Notes: generated by a model not told the origin, from the sequence alone. Shown: positions 1 to 8,751, counted from the stretch's first letter. The stretch is DNA of 64,000 bases from Massilia sp. W12 (GCF_037300705.1 NZ_CP147776.1:5090857-5154856), one strand, 5' to 3'. Numbers and translations: made by a program.

Positions 1-983
1 TGGTGACTTATATTTCCATCGTGGTCGGCGAGCTGGTGCCCAAACGCCTGGGGCAAATCACGCCGGAACCGATTGCGCGCCTGGTGGCGCGCCCGATGCA
101 GGCGCTGGCGCTGTTGACACGCCCGTTTGTGATGCTGCTCTCGGTTTCCACCCATACGCTGTTGCGCTTGATGGGCGTGAAGCAGGATGGGCCAAACAGC
201 GTCACCGAAGAAGAAATCCACGCGATTCTGGAAGAAGGTTCGGAAGCCGGCGTGATCGAACAACATCAGCATGAAATGGTGCGCAATGTGTTCCGGCTGG
301 ATGACCGCCAGCTCGGTTCCTTGATGATTCCGCGCGCGGATGTGGTGTTTATCGATATCCGCCTGGATGCGACGGACAATTTGCAGCGCTTGATAGAGTC
401 TGAGCACTCGCGCTTTCCGGTGTGTGATGGCGGCCTGGAAAATATCCTGGGCGTGCTCCACGCCAAGCAAGCGCTGTCGTATGTGGCGAAGGGCGTAACG
501 CCGGATTTCACAACCAATTTGCACACCTGTCTGTATGTGCCGGAAACCCTGACCGGGATGGAGCTGCTGGAGCAATTCCGCAGCAATAATATGCAAATGG
601 CGTTTGTGATTGATGAATACGGCGAAGTGGGCGGGATTGTCACGCTGCAAGACTTGCTGGAAGCGGTGACCGGTGAATTCACCCCGCGCAATGCGGAAGA
701 TTCCTGGGCGGTGCAGCGCGAAGACGGTTCCTGGCTGCTGGATGGCGCGATCCCGATTCCTGAGATGAAAGACCGGCTCGCCTTCAAGCACGCGCCGGAA
801 GAGGAAAAGGGCCGCTATCACACTCTGAGCGGGATGATGATGCTGTTGCTGGGCAAGGTGCCGAATACCGCCGACTATGCCGAATGGGACGGCTGGCGCT
901 TTGAAGTGGTGGACATGGATGGCAAGCGGATTGATAAAGTGCTGGCCAGCCAAATCGCGCCAAACCCGCCCGCACAGGAATAA
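1..983 (+). CDS. HlyC/CorC family protein, 5' truncated
   Basis: This is the C-terminal 326 or so residues of a CNNM/CBS-domain membrane protein (UPF0053, CorC/HlyC family). The reading frame is open to the window edge, so the N-terminal membrane segments lie outside. The visible part runs from the end of the CNNM domain, with a conserved GELVPKR, through a CBS pair (about residues 95-220, containing DEYGEVGGIVTLQDLLE) to a CorC_HlyC domain (about 230-315). Family members are linked to magnesium or cobalt efflux or envelope stress; the substrate here is unknown. The gene ends at a perfect hairpin shared with the convergent carotenoid oxygenase gene. Confidence 0.85.
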   Translation, partial: VTYISIVVGELVPKRLGQITPEPIARLVARPMQALALLTRPFVMLLSVSTHTLLRLMGVKQDGPNSVTEEEIHAILEEGSEAGVIEQHQHEMVRNVFRLDDRQLGSLMIPRADVVFIDIRLDATDNLQRLIESEHSRFPVCDGGLENILGVLHAKQALSYVAKGVTPDFTTNLHTCLYVPETLTGMELLEQFRSNNMQMAFVIDEYGEVGGIVTLQDLLEAVTGEFTPRNAEDSWAVQREDGSWLLDGAIPIPEMKDRLAFKHAPEEEKGRYHTLSGMMMLLLGKVPNTADYAEWDGWRFEVVDMDGKRIDKVLASQIAPNPPAQE

Positions 984-1007
984 AGCGCGGCGCGCCGCAT
1001 CAAACGC

Positions 1008-1040
1008 AAAGCGGGCAGACCATGGCGCTCTGCCCGCTTT
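1008..1040. terminator. Bidirectional hairpin between convergent genes
   Basis: A perfect 12-bp inverted repeat (AAAGCGGGCAGA at 1008-1019, TCTGCCCGCTTT at 1029-1040) with a 9-nt loop lies between the stop codons of the CorC-like gene and the carotenoid oxygenase gene. Each flank carries only a short A or T run, so it can serve both strands. Confidence 0.75.
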
Positions 1041-1043
1041 GCT

Positions 1044-2525
1044 TTATGCGCTCAGAAAATTGCCATGGAAGCACAGCGGCGCATGGTAGGGCAAGTACGC
1101 TTGCGCTTGCGGGCCATCCGCCACATGCTGCATATCAAACAAATTGAGCACGGTTTGCGCACGCTGCAAGTTTTGCATCACGCCCAGCAACCAGGCTTCG
1201 CCTTCGGGCGCGCCGGCGCGCTTGGGCACAATGATGTGCTCCTCCACCTGCCACTCAGCGCCAAAATCAAAATGCTGCGTCAAACCGCGCTGGCGATCCA
1301 GCACATTCACGCGGTGCAGGCGTTGCGCGCCATGACGCGCTGACAGCAGGGTCAGATAGCGGTGCCGCTGGCCGACGACGCCCGGGGCCACGGCCGGAAA
1401 TTCACAGGCGCTCAAAAGCATTTCGATATGCGCCTTGCGGTTTGCCAGATCAAAGCGGATCTGCGCTGCGCCGCTGCGCGCGCCCATCGGGCGTGAGGGC
1501 TGGCCGGACATTTCCTGCGCCAGGTCTTGCAGCACTTGCGGGCCATCGTGCAAAACCACATCCAGCAGGCAATCCTGGCCCTGGTCCCAGGCGTTGCCGA
1601 AGTGGAACACCATATGCGGCGGCAATTCAAAGGTTTGCTCAATCTGCAAATCAGACAGGCGGATCAAGACTGCGCGCATGCCGCGCCGATCGCCCTGCCA
1701 TTGATGGGAATCGAGAAAGCTTTTGCCGGCTTGCATCTGGATTTTGAACGGCGGAATCAGCAGGATTAAATATTTATCGCTGATTGCGAAATCATGCTGC
1801 ATGTTCACGTCCGGCAGGTCGAGCATGGCGAAATTGCGCAGCACGCCATTGGCGCCGATGTGATACAAGGCCAGTTTATCGCTGCCGGGCAGCGCACCGA
1901 TATTCCACAACGAGCCATCGCGCGCCCGTTTCGGATGGGCGCAAAACGGCATGCTGCGTAAATCCTCGCGCCAGGCGACCAGTTTGCGCGTCTCTAAGGT
2001 TTGCGGGTCAAGCTCGGTGGCCGAACCGCCTTCCCACAGCGCATACAGTTTGCCGGCGAAAGGCAATAAATTGGTGTTGGCGGCATTGATCTGATCATTG
2101 CCGCGCACGCCGCGCCGGCCGATATAAGTGCCAAAGCCGGAATATAAAAATTGCCCGGCGCGGCTTTCTTCCAAAAACTTGGCGGTTTGCACAAACCGCC
2201 CGCGATGCCGCACGCCGGTTGCGCTGATCTCCCAGCGCTGGGCGAAGCCGTCGCCATCAAACAAATGATGATAACGTTCGCCGCCCAATTCCATGCGCCC
2301 CGGCCCATTGCGGTAAAAACTGCCGCGCAGCGCCTGCGGCCAGCGCCCGCGCACCCGGGCCTCGCCCTCCAGCTCCATTTCCTGATTCACATACACCCCG
2401 TATGCGGGATGTTGCGCCAGCGCAGCTTGAAAGGCGCGCAGGGTGGCGTTATCGGCCAGGGCCAGCTGGCTGGCGCCGCCAGCGCTCAGTGCGCCGAGTG
2501 CGCCCAGAAAATCACGGCGTTGCAT
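1044..2525 (-). CDS. Carotenoid oxygenase (apocarotenoid cleavage) family protein
   Basis: A 493-residue member of the retinal pigment epithelial membrane protein / carotenoid cleavage oxygenase family, close to the usual length of about 490. The four histidines expected to hold the catalytic iron are visible at about H197 (CAHPKR), H244 (MQHDF), H308 (MVFHFG) and H487 (CFHGNF). The N-terminus MQRRDFLGALG followed by a short hydrophobic, alanine-rich stretch looks like a twin-arginine export signal, which is less common in this family. It is followed 13 bases downstream by a DUF2141 gene, so the two probably form an operon. No carotenoid biosynthesis genes are in the window, so the substrate (carotenoid, apocarotenoid or a stilbene) is open. 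Confidence 0.88.
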   Translation of the reverse strand: MQRRDFLGALGALSAGGASQLALADNATLRAFQAALAQHPAYGVYVNQEMELEGEARVRGRWPQALRGSFYRNGPGRMELGGERYHHLFDGDGFAQRWEISATGVRHRGRFVQTAKFLEESRAGQFLYSGFGTYIGRRGVRGNDQINAANTNLLPFAGKLYALWEGGSATELDPQTLETRKLVAWREDLRSMPFCAHPKRARDGSLWNIGALPGSDKLALYHIGANGVLRNFAMLDLPDVNMQHDFAISDKYLILLIPPFKIQMQAGKSFLDSHQWQGDRRGMRAVLIRLSDLQIEQTFELPPHMVFHFGNAWDQGQDCLLDVVLHDGPQVLQDLAQEMSGQPSRPMGARSGAAQIRFDLANRKAHIEMLLSACEFPAVAPGVVGQRHRYLTLLSARHGAQRLHRVNVLDRQRGLTQHFDFGAEWQVEEHIIVPKRAGAPEGEAWLLGVMQNLQRAQTVLNLFDMQHVADGPQAQAYLPYHAPLCFHGNFLSA

Positions 2526-2538
2526 GGGCGGCTCCGTC

Positions 2539-2946
2539 TCAGTTGAATTTCAATTTCAGGCTGACGCCGCCAGCCGGCACTTTAAAACTGGCGGAAGCAA
2601 ACGTGGGTGGCCCCATATCGCCTTGCGCATTATTGGAAAAGGCGAAATCTTCCAGCGGCATGCCCGACGGGTTGCGATCCATGCGCTGGTTGTCGTTGGC
2701 GTCGTGGAAAATCGCCATCGCATATTCGCCCTCCGCCACGCCGCTGATTGTCATCTGCGTCAGGCCGGTCTGCGCCGGTTGTTGCAAAACATAGGCCGGC
2801 TTTTTCAGATAGCTGTCCGCGCTGTTATACAAAGCCACCATCAGCTTGCCTTGTGCGTTTTGCACGCCGCTGACTTCAATTTGCACATCCGCTGCTTGCG
2901 CGTTGAGGGCGACGGCGGCGAGGACTGCGCTCAGAATTTTTTTCAT
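2539..2946 (-). CDS. DUF2141 domain secreted protein
   Basis: A 135-residue protein with a cleavable signal peptide (MKKILSAVLAAVALNAQA) and a DUF2141 domain, recognisable by GKLMVALYNS, the AIFHDANDNQRMD block and GDMGPPTF. Two ATGs are possible. AAGGAG at 2953-2958 sits directly against the upstream ATG (2952) but six bases before the one at 2946, so 2946 is preferred. The function of DUF2141 is unknown. Members are small periplasmic beta-rich proteins, often beside carotenoid or lipid genes, as here. A second DUF2141 gene lies in the peptide cluster at 49249-49659. Confidence 0.85.
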   Translation of the reverse strand: MKKILSAVLAAVALNAQAADVQIEVSGVQNAQGKLMVALYNSADSYLKKPAYVLQQPAQTGLTQMTISGVAEGEYAMAIFHDANDNQRMDRNPSGMPLEDFAFSNNAQGDMGPPTFASASFKVPAGGVSLKLKFN

Positions 2947-3162
2947 GTTCATCTCCTTGCTGGTGTGAAAGTGAGGCCAGTATAGGGAGGCGCTGGGCGC
3001 GCGGAAAAAGATGCGACAAAAGCGCTGAAATGCGGCGCGAAGCCGGGCCGTGGCGGCGTGAAACCTGCCTCTTGAATTCCGTCAAACGCATGCCATTTGC
3101 GGTGTTCTTCCTTTCACTGTTGGATTTCGTATGCTGAGCCGCCAGCGCCGCCGGAGCGCCTT

Positions 3163-4020
3163 ATGAATATCTGGATTGTCTTATTGCTGTGTGCGATTCC
3201 GCCGCTGTTCGGCTGGTATCTGTTCCGCGCGCCGCGCCGCCGCCATGGCCGTTTGAGCAAGCAGCAGCGCCGCTTGCTGGCGCAGGCGATTCCCGGCTGG
3301 CGCAATATGGCCACCCCGACCCAACGCGAGTTGCAGCATTTGACCTGGCTGTTTTTGCAGGAAAAGCGTTTTGTCGGCTGCGATGGCCTGCAAGTGACGG
3401 AAGCAATGCGGGTCAGCATCGCCGGTCTGGCTTGCATGCTGGTGATGCGGCGCGAGACTGCTTTGTATCCGCGTTTGAGCCACATCATGCTGTACCCGGA
3501 CGCCTTCATTGCGCCGCGCAAGGAACAATTGCCGGGCGGCGTGGTGCAGGAAAGCCGGCAGACCCTGGCCGGCGAATCCTGGGATCATGGGCAAGTGGTG
3601 CTGTCCTGGCGCCATGTGCAGGAAGCGTTGGCGGAGCCGGACAGCGGACACAATGTGGTGTGGCATGAATTCGCCCACCAGCTCGACAGTGAAAACGGGC
3701 CAACCAACGGCGCGCCGCAATTGCCGGGGCGGCGCGCCTACCAAACCTGGGCCGCCTTGATGCAAGAAGAATTCAACCGCTTGCGCCAGGCAGTCGATCA
3801 TGGCTTGCCGACTGCGCTGGATCCGTATGGGGCGCAAAATCCGGCGGAGTTTTTCGCCGTCGCCTGCGAAGCATTTTTTGGCCGGCCACATCAATTAGCG
3901 CGTTTGCATGCTTCGTTGTATGCCTTGCTGGCGGACTATTTCCGGGTTGATCCACGCCACTGGATGGAAGACCGCGCGCCGCAAGAAGATGAACTGCCGG
4001 GCTATTTTTCGGTACACTGA
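3163..4020 (+). CDS. mtfA: MtfA-type zinc metallopeptidase (M90)
   Basis: A 285-residue protein of the MtfA family (formerly DUF980). E. coli MtfA binds the repressor Mlc and has aminopeptidase activity. The zinc site HEFAH is at about residues 168-172 (VVWHEFAHQLD), with downstream acidic residues in NPAEFFAVACEAFF (about 227-239) as the likely third ligand. The N-terminal hydrophobic stretch (about residues 3-20) could be a membrane anchor, which is longer than in the cytosolic E. coli protein. The start at 3163 follows CCGGAGCG. An earlier in-frame ATG at 3097 is not preceded by a good ribosome site. Confidence 0.85.
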   Translation: MNIWIVLLLCAIPPLFGWYLFRAPRRRHGRLSKQQRRLLAQAIPGWRNMATPTQRELQHLTWLFLQEKRFVGCDGLQVTEAMRVSIAGLACMLVMRRETALYPRLSHIMLYPDAFIAPRKEQLPGGVVQESRQTLAGESWDHGQVVLSWRHVQEALAEPDSGHNVVWHEFAHQLDSENGPTNGAPQLPGRRAYQTWAALMQEEFNRLRQAVDHGLPTALDPYGAQNPAEFFAVACEAFFGRPHQLARLHASLYALLADYFRVDPRHWMEDRAPQEDELPGYFSVH

Positions 4021-4062
4021 TGGTCTGCGCGTTGCGCGCCTTCTCATCCTTCACTCACCACC

Positions 4063-4941
4063 ATGATAGAAATCCGTCCTGCCACAGTGCACGATGCGCA
4101 AGCTGTGCACGAATTAATCGCCGCCTGGCTGCCGGAAATGGTCGCCATTCCGCAACAAGCTGTGCATTTTCTGAATTCGATTTCCAAAGACGCTGAAGCC
4201 GGCTATATCTGCGCGGAAAATTTTGATTTCCAGCTGGGTTTTGAAGATGGCCGTCTGCAAGTCATCGGCGCAATGCGCGATGGCAGTCATTTGTATCATT
4301 TGTTTGTGGCGCGCGGCCAGGAACGGCGCGGCTGGGGCCGGCGCATGTGGCGCTGCTTGCAGGAAAAAGCGCTGGCGGCGGGCAATCCGGGCCGCTTCAC
4401 AGTCAACGCCAGCCGCGCCGGCCTGCCCTTTTATCACAGCCTGGGCTTTGTCGCCTGCGCCCCGGAAAACGCGCTGCACGGCGTGCACATTACGCCGATG
4501 CGCCTGGCCAGCGAAAAGGTGGAAAAGGCGGCGATTGATCAACTGATTACGCGCTTTTACGCCGCCTTTGATAATCGCAAACAACTCGATTTGTCTTATC
4601 TGGCTGATTTGTTCACGCCCGACGCGCGCATCCATTGCGCCGGGGCCGACCTGCCGCACAGCATGTCTGTGCAGGAATTCATTGCGCCGCGCGCGCTGTT
4701 ATTGCAGGAAGGCCGCTTGCGCCATTTCCACGAATGGGAATACGCCGCGCACACCGATCTCTTCGGCAGCCTGGCCAACCGCCGCAGCCTGTATCAGAAA
4801 GCCGGCGAATTCGATGGCGCGCCATATGGCGGGCGCGGCTACAAACAGTTCCATTTATTGCGCCATGGCGATCAATGGCGTATCTGCAGTTTGCTGTGGG
4901 AAGATGAGCGCAGCGGGCTGAGTTTACCGGCAGGCGTGTAA
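4063..4941 (+). CDS. GNAT acetyltransferase fused to a SnoaL/NTF2-like domain
   Basis: A 292-residue two-domain protein. Residues 1-145 are a GNAT N-acetyltransferase fold, with the acetyl-CoA loop QERRGWGRRMW (about 86-96) and the typical NASRAGLPFYHSLGF block (about 116-129). Residues from about 157 to the end resemble a SnoaL/NTF2-like small-molecule-binding domain (LITRFYAAFDNRK, LFTPDARIHC, then a C-terminal YKQFHLLRHGDQW strand). The substrate is unknown. The fusion suggests that the second domain presents the acceptor or performs a linked reaction. It lies 42 bases after mtfA on the same strand and is followed by a hairpin. Confidence 0.75.
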   Translation: MIEIRPATVHDAQAVHELIAAWLPEMVAIPQQAVHFLNSISKDAEAGYICAENFDFQLGFEDGRLQVIGAMRDGSHLYHLFVARGQERRGWGRRMWRCLQEKALAAGNPGRFTVNASRAGLPFYHSLGFVACAPENALHGVHITPMRLASEKVEKAAIDQLITRFYAAFDNRKQLDLSYLADLFTPDARIHCAGADLPHSMSVQEFIAPRALLLQEGRLRHFHEWEYAAHTDLFGSLANRRSLYQKAGEFDGAPYGGRGYKQFHLLRHGDQWRICSLLWEDERSGLSLPAGV

Positions 4942-4949
4942 GCCAATGT

Positions 4950-4990
4950 AAATCCCGACTTTGCCCGCATGCAAGAGTGCGTCGGGATTT
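4950..4990 (+). terminator. Hairpin after the GNAT-SnoaL gene
   Basis: AAATCCCGAC (4950-4959) pairs with GTCGGGATTT (4981-4990) across a 21-nt loop, eight bases after the stop codon, and is followed by TTGC. It is a plausible intrinsic terminator with a weak T tract. The rest of the 4942-5255 gap holds an AT-richer stretch that may carry the promoter of the next gene; no other feature was recognised. Confidence 0.5.
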
Positions 4991-5255
4991 TGCAACAATT
5001 ACGCGCAAACCAAATAAAAAATCTGTCAATTTCTTTGATAAATTGCGCTTTAAGCATTTCATTTTTCTGCAAGCTGCTTACAATTTGTATCCTGCAGCGC
5101 CTGGCTGGCGCCATGCGGCAAAAATCAGCCACGATATGACAAGAATCGTGCGCCACTGAAAAAAGTATGCAATACTGGCATTTCCCGTGAGAAACACCAG
5201 AATAAGCAGCGCCCGGCATCCCCATGCCAACGGGCCACACCGGATGGAGAATCAA

Positions 5256-5573
5256 GTGAATATCAAAGGCATTGAACATTTAAGCAATGAGGAATTGCAG
5301 GCTGAATTGGCGCAGGGTGCGCGCTTTGTCATTTTTCAGTACTGCATCTCTGTGCTGGTGATGTCTTTTAAACGCAATTCGCCGATTTATTTCATTCCGG
5401 CGCAGCACAAGGCGGCGCCGCGCAGCTTGCGCTTTATCGGCATTTCGCTGCTGGCCGGCTGGTGGAGTCTGCCCTGGGGCCCGATCTGGACCTGGCGCAC
5501 GGTGAAAAACAATATCAAAGGCGGGATTGATGTTACGCGCCATGTACAGCAATCCTTAAGCCGCGCCGCTTAA
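5256..5573 (+). CDS. Conserved hypothetical membrane-associated protein
   Basis: A protein of about 105 residues with no assigned function. It has an acidic N-terminal helix (IEHLSNEELQAELAQGARF), a first hydrophobic strand or helix (VIFQYCISVLVMSF), a conserved-looking IYFIPAQH, and a second hydrophobic segment ISLLAGWWSLPWGPIW. This layout recalls a widespread uncharacterised bacterial and eukaryotic family. The GTG at 5256 is preferred because GGAGA lies five bases upstream. The ATG at 5244 in the same frame is an alternative but has a poorer ribosome site. Confidence 0.6.
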   Translation: MNIKGIEHLSNEELQAELAQGARFVIFQYCISVLVMSFKRNSPIYFIPAQHKAAPRSLRFIGISLLAGWWSLPWGPIWTWRTVKNNIKGGIDVTRHVQQSLSRAA

Positions 5574-5707
5574 GCTGCCGCCGCCGTGTCTGGCGCGCAG
5601 TTTTCTGATCTGTCCCATTTTCGTGTTATCGTAAGTGCTCTGCGGCGCAGAAATCCTCAAGCAAGCTGGCCAGCTTCGACTTTGCACACACACAAGGGAA
5701 GATCCTC

Positions 5708-5893
5708 ATGAAAAAAGCAGTCTTTGTTTTCTTCGCAGGCCTGGGCATTGCCTTTTCCGCCACTGCCTGCATTTCAGATCCATGCACCTGTCTGGCATAT
5801 CAGCAAGCCTGCGAGGATGGCGATCAAATCAGCTGCGCGGAGTATAAGCGCGCGCGTTGCTGGCTGACCAATCCTTACGATTGTCCGCTCTGA
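5708..5893 (+). CDS. Small cysteine-rich secreted protein
   Basis: A 61-residue protein with a signal peptide (MKKAVFVFFAGLGIAFSATA) and a mature part of about 41 residues containing seven cysteines (C21, C26, C28, C35, C43, C51, C59). AAGGGA at an 8-base distance precedes the ATG. C21 directly follows SATA, so it could be a lipobox cysteine, though the -3 residue is not ideal. The other six would then pair as disulfides. No homolog is recognised. It stands alone between an unrelated gene and a convergent DUF4126 gene. Confidence 0.6.
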   Translation: MKKAVFVFFAGLGIAFSATACISDPCTCLAYQQACEDGDQISCAEYKRARCWLTNPYDCPL

Positions 5894-5902
5894 TGCATGC
5901 CG

Positions 5903-5918
5903 GGGCGCGCACGCGCCC
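5903..5918. terminator. Short GC hairpin between convergent genes
   Basis: GGGCGC (5903-5908) and GCGCCC (5913-5918) form a tight hairpin with a 4-base loop between the ends of the small cysteine-rich gene and the DUF4126 gene. There is no clear T tract. Confidence 0.35.
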
Positions 5919-5922
5919 TGTC

Positions 5923-6501
5923 TCACACCGGGCTGGCGCGCCGCTTGGCCCAGCCCAGCGCGCCTTTCACCGTAAACCAGCCCAAGGCCAGCAAGAGCAG
6001 CGCCAGCAGCATGCCCAGCACAGGCAGCAGCAGCGTGATCACGGTCAGGCCGGCGGCCCCGAACAGCTCAATGGTGGAAAGAAAGAAATTGCCGAAACCA
6101 CCGGTGGCGCTGCTGGAGCCGGCGCGCAAGCCGACCGTGGCCAATTGCACCAGACCGGCGCTGCCGCCGCCGGCAATCAAGGCCAGCGACCAGCGCAACA
6201 GCGGCGACATCTCATCAATCATGGAAGCAGTCAGAATCGCGCCGGCGGCCACCGCCAGCGGCGAGGCGATGGAATCCATCAGATTATCCAGCCAGGGCAC
6301 ATAGTAAGCGCCGACTTCGAGCAGGGTGGCGCATAAGAAAGCCATCATGGCCGGCCAACTGGCGAGCCAGGCTAAATCAGGGGATAACTGTAAAAACCCG
6401 GTATGCGCGGCGATGCTGGCCCCAAGCAGCGGAACGAAGACCCGAAAGCCGCAGGCTGCGCTCAAGCCCACGCCTATCATCAAACCCAACATGGTTTCCA
6501 T
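5923..6501 (-). CDS. DUF4126 domain membrane protein
   Basis: A 192-residue, very hydrophobic protein that fits DUF4126: it starts with a glycine-rich segment (GLMIGVGLSAACGFRVFVPLLG) and has about five membrane helices separated by short loops, including a conserved-looking YYVPWLDNLMDSI. It is predicted to be an inner-membrane protein of unknown function. It stands 108 bases downstream of kup on the same strand and might be cotranscribed, but nothing else links the two. Confidence 0.8.
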   Translation of the reverse strand: METMLGLMIGVGLSAACGFRVFVPLLGASIAAHTGFLQLSPDLAWLASWPAMMAFLCATLLEVGAYYVPWLDNLMDSIASPLAVAAGAILTASMIDEMSPLLRWSLALIAGGGSAGLVQLATVGLRAGSSSATGGFGNFFLSTIELFGAAGLTVITLLLPVLGMLLALLLLALGWFTVKGALGWAKRRASPV

Positions 6502-6609
6502 TTACCGCCCCCTTCCCCACGCCTCTTTCTGTCGCCGCGCTGCTGCGCTTGCCTTGCTGTCACAGTAACAAAGCACTGTACGCTTGGCAAGCGCGATTCC
6601 GGCGCCGCT

Positions 6610-8490
6610 TCAGATTTCGACCTGGGTGCCGAGTTCGATCACGCGGTTGGGCGGAATTTGATAGTAGTCGGCAGCGCTGCGCGCATTGCGGAACATAGCG
6701 GCAAAGAAGTGTTCGCGCCACAAGGCCATGCCGCCGCCGGCGCGCGGCAACAGGGTTTGACGGGCGATGAAAATCGAGGTTTCCATCATCTGGAATTCCA
6801 GCCCGCTGGCGCTGGCCAACTCAAATGCGCGGGGCAAATCCGGCTCGTCTTTAAAGCCGTAATACACATTCATTTGATAGCACTGATGGCCCAGGTCTTG
6901 CACTTTCACCTGTTCATGCGGCGCGACAAAAGGATCGTCGGTGATGAACACGGTCAAAAACACCACGCGCTCATGCAGCACTTTATTGTGCAAGAGGTTG
7001 TGCAATAAAACATGCGGCACGCCATCGTTTTCCGGGCGCATGAAAATTGCGGTGCCATGCACGCGCGGCGGCGGATCAATGAACAGCGATTGCAGGAAGT
7101 CATCAAGCGGAATGGCGTGCTTTTGCAGATTTTTATACACCATCTGATGGCCGCGCTTCCAGGTCAGCATGATGAACAGCAACACACTGCCCAGCACCAG
7201 CGGGAACCAGCCGCCATTGAAGATTTTCATGATATTCGAGCCAACCAGGAAAATATCCATGATCATAAAGAAGCCGGTGGCGCCAAGCGCAATCCAGATG
7301 CTGAATTTCCAGCGGTAATACACCACAAAGAAGGTCATCAGGGTCGTCACCAGCATGGTGGCGGTGACGGCAATGCCATATGCGGCGGCCAGATTGTCCG
7401 AGCTGCGGAACATGAACACCGCCAGCAGCACCACCACCAACTGGGTCCAATTCACAAATGGAATATAAATCTGGCCGCGCTCTTTTTCTGAGGTGTGGAT
7501 GATGCGCATACGCGGCAAAAAGCCCAGCGCAATCGCTTCTTTCACCAGCGAGAAGGTGCCGGAAATGGTGGCTTGCGAGGCGATCACTGCCGCCATGGTG
7601 GATAAGCCGACCAGCGGCAGCACGCTCCAGGCGCCGAGCTGGTTATAAAAAGGATTGCTGGCGGCCGCCGGATTGACCATCAGCAAGCCGCCCTGCCCCA
7701 GATAATTCAAGGCCAGGGCCGGGAAAGCGACACTGAACCAGGCGATGCGGATCGGTTTTTTGCCGAAATGGCCCATATCCGCATACAGCGCTTCAGCGCC
7801 GGTGAAGGCCAGCACCACGCCGCCCAAGGCAATCGCCAGGGCTTGCAGACTGTTCTGGCTGATGAAATAAAAGGCGTACAGCGGATTCAATGCATTCAAA
7901 ATCTGCGGCGCACGAATGATATTCACCACCCCCATCGCCGCCAGCGCGGCAAACCACAGCAACATAATCGGCCCGAACCAGCGCCCGATGCCCGCTGTGC
8001 CATGCCACTGGAAGGCGTACAGCGTCACCAGCACCAGGACGGCAATCGGCACGATGTAGGGGTGTAAGGCAGGCGTGGCCACGCCCAGACCTTCGATTGC
8101 GCCCAGCACGGAAATGGCCGGCGTCACCACCGCATCGCCAAAAAACAGGGTGGCCCCGGTCAAGCCGATCACCATCAAGGGGAAATACCAGCGCGAAGCT
8201 TTGGTCACGGAAGACAGCGCCAGCGCCATCAAGGCCAGAATGCCGCCTTCGCCGCGATTATCCGCGCGCAACACCAGGCTGACATATTTGAGTGAAACAA
8301 TCAGCACCAGTCCCCAAAAGATCAGGGACACAGAGCCGAGCAGATTCACTTCATTCAGGGGCAAACCGTGTTTTTGATCAAACAGGGTTTTCATGGTGTA
8401 CAGCGGACTGGTGCCGATGTCGCCATAGACGATGCCGACCGCCGCGACGGTCAGTGCAGCTACGCTGCTTTTTTGATGTTCGGATGACAA
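6610..8490 (-). CDS. kup: Low-affinity potassium transporter Kup
   Basis: A 626-residue protein matching the length and pattern of Kup/HAK/KT potassium:proton symporters of the inner membrane. The N-terminus carries VAAVGIVYGDIGTSPLYTMK, the family signature, followed by about 12 membrane helices. The C-terminal third is hydrophilic and ends in the family-type YYQIPPNRVIELGTQVEI. In other bacteria Kup is the main potassium importer at acidic pH or under hyperosmotic stress. The 261-base gap upstream (8491-8751) should hold its promoter; no riboswitch was recognised there. Confidence 0.95.
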   Translation of the reverse strand: MSSEHQKSSVAALTVAAVGIVYGDIGTSPLYTMKTLFDQKHGLPLNEVNLLGSVSLIFWGLVLIVSLKYVSLVLRADNRGEGGILALMALALSSVTKASRWYFPLMVIGLTGATLFFGDAVVTPAISVLGAIEGLGVATPALHPYIVPIAVLVLVTLYAFQWHGTAGIGRWFGPIMLLWFAALAAMGVVNIIRAPQILNALNPLYAFYFISQNSLQALAIALGGVVLAFTGAEALYADMGHFGKKPIRIAWFSVAFPALALNYLGQGGLLMVNPAAASNPFYNQLGAWSVLPLVGLSTMAAVIASQATISGTFSLVKEAIALGFLPRMRIIHTSEKERGQIYIPFVNWTQLVVVLLAVFMFRSSDNLAAAYGIAVTATMLVTTLMTFFVVYYRWKFSIWIALGATGFFMIMDIFLVGSNIMKIFNGGWFPLVLGSVLLFIMLTWKRGHQMVYKNLQKHAIPLDDFLQSLFIDPPPRVHGTAIFMRPENDGVPHVLLHNLLHNKVLHERVVFLTVFITDDPFVAPHEQVKVQDLGHQCYQMNVYYGFKDEPDLPRAFELASASGLEFQMMETSIFIARQTLLPRAGGGMALWREHFFAAMFRNARSAADYYQIPPNRVIELGTQVEI

Positions 8491-8725
8491 GGTCGTGCTC
8501 TCTTTTCAAGATGAACGTTTGGCGTAATCGTTGCACGCCATTACCGTTCTGTCACTTTGGCGATGACGCCGGATGTTTCTTGTGTGCACTGCACAATATG
8601 CCAACTGCTGAACTGAGGCAAGCGGATTCATTTTCATTCTCCGGTTTTTTATGCCTTGTTTATATGACGGCGCCAGCTTTTTCTCTTGGAGAATTGCAAG
8701 ATTACTCCAATTCAACTCTTACGCA

Positions 8726-8748
8726 AAGCCGCTTGCGTATTGCGGCTT
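8726..8748 (-). terminator. Hairpin after the DUF455 gene
   Basis: AAGCCGC (8726-8732) pairs with GCGGCTT (8742-8748), three bases beyond the stop codon of the ferritin-like gene on the minus strand. It marks the likely end of the long mla-his-tat transcription unit. The T run after it on the minus strand is short. Confidence 0.4.
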
Positions 8749-8751
8749 GCC

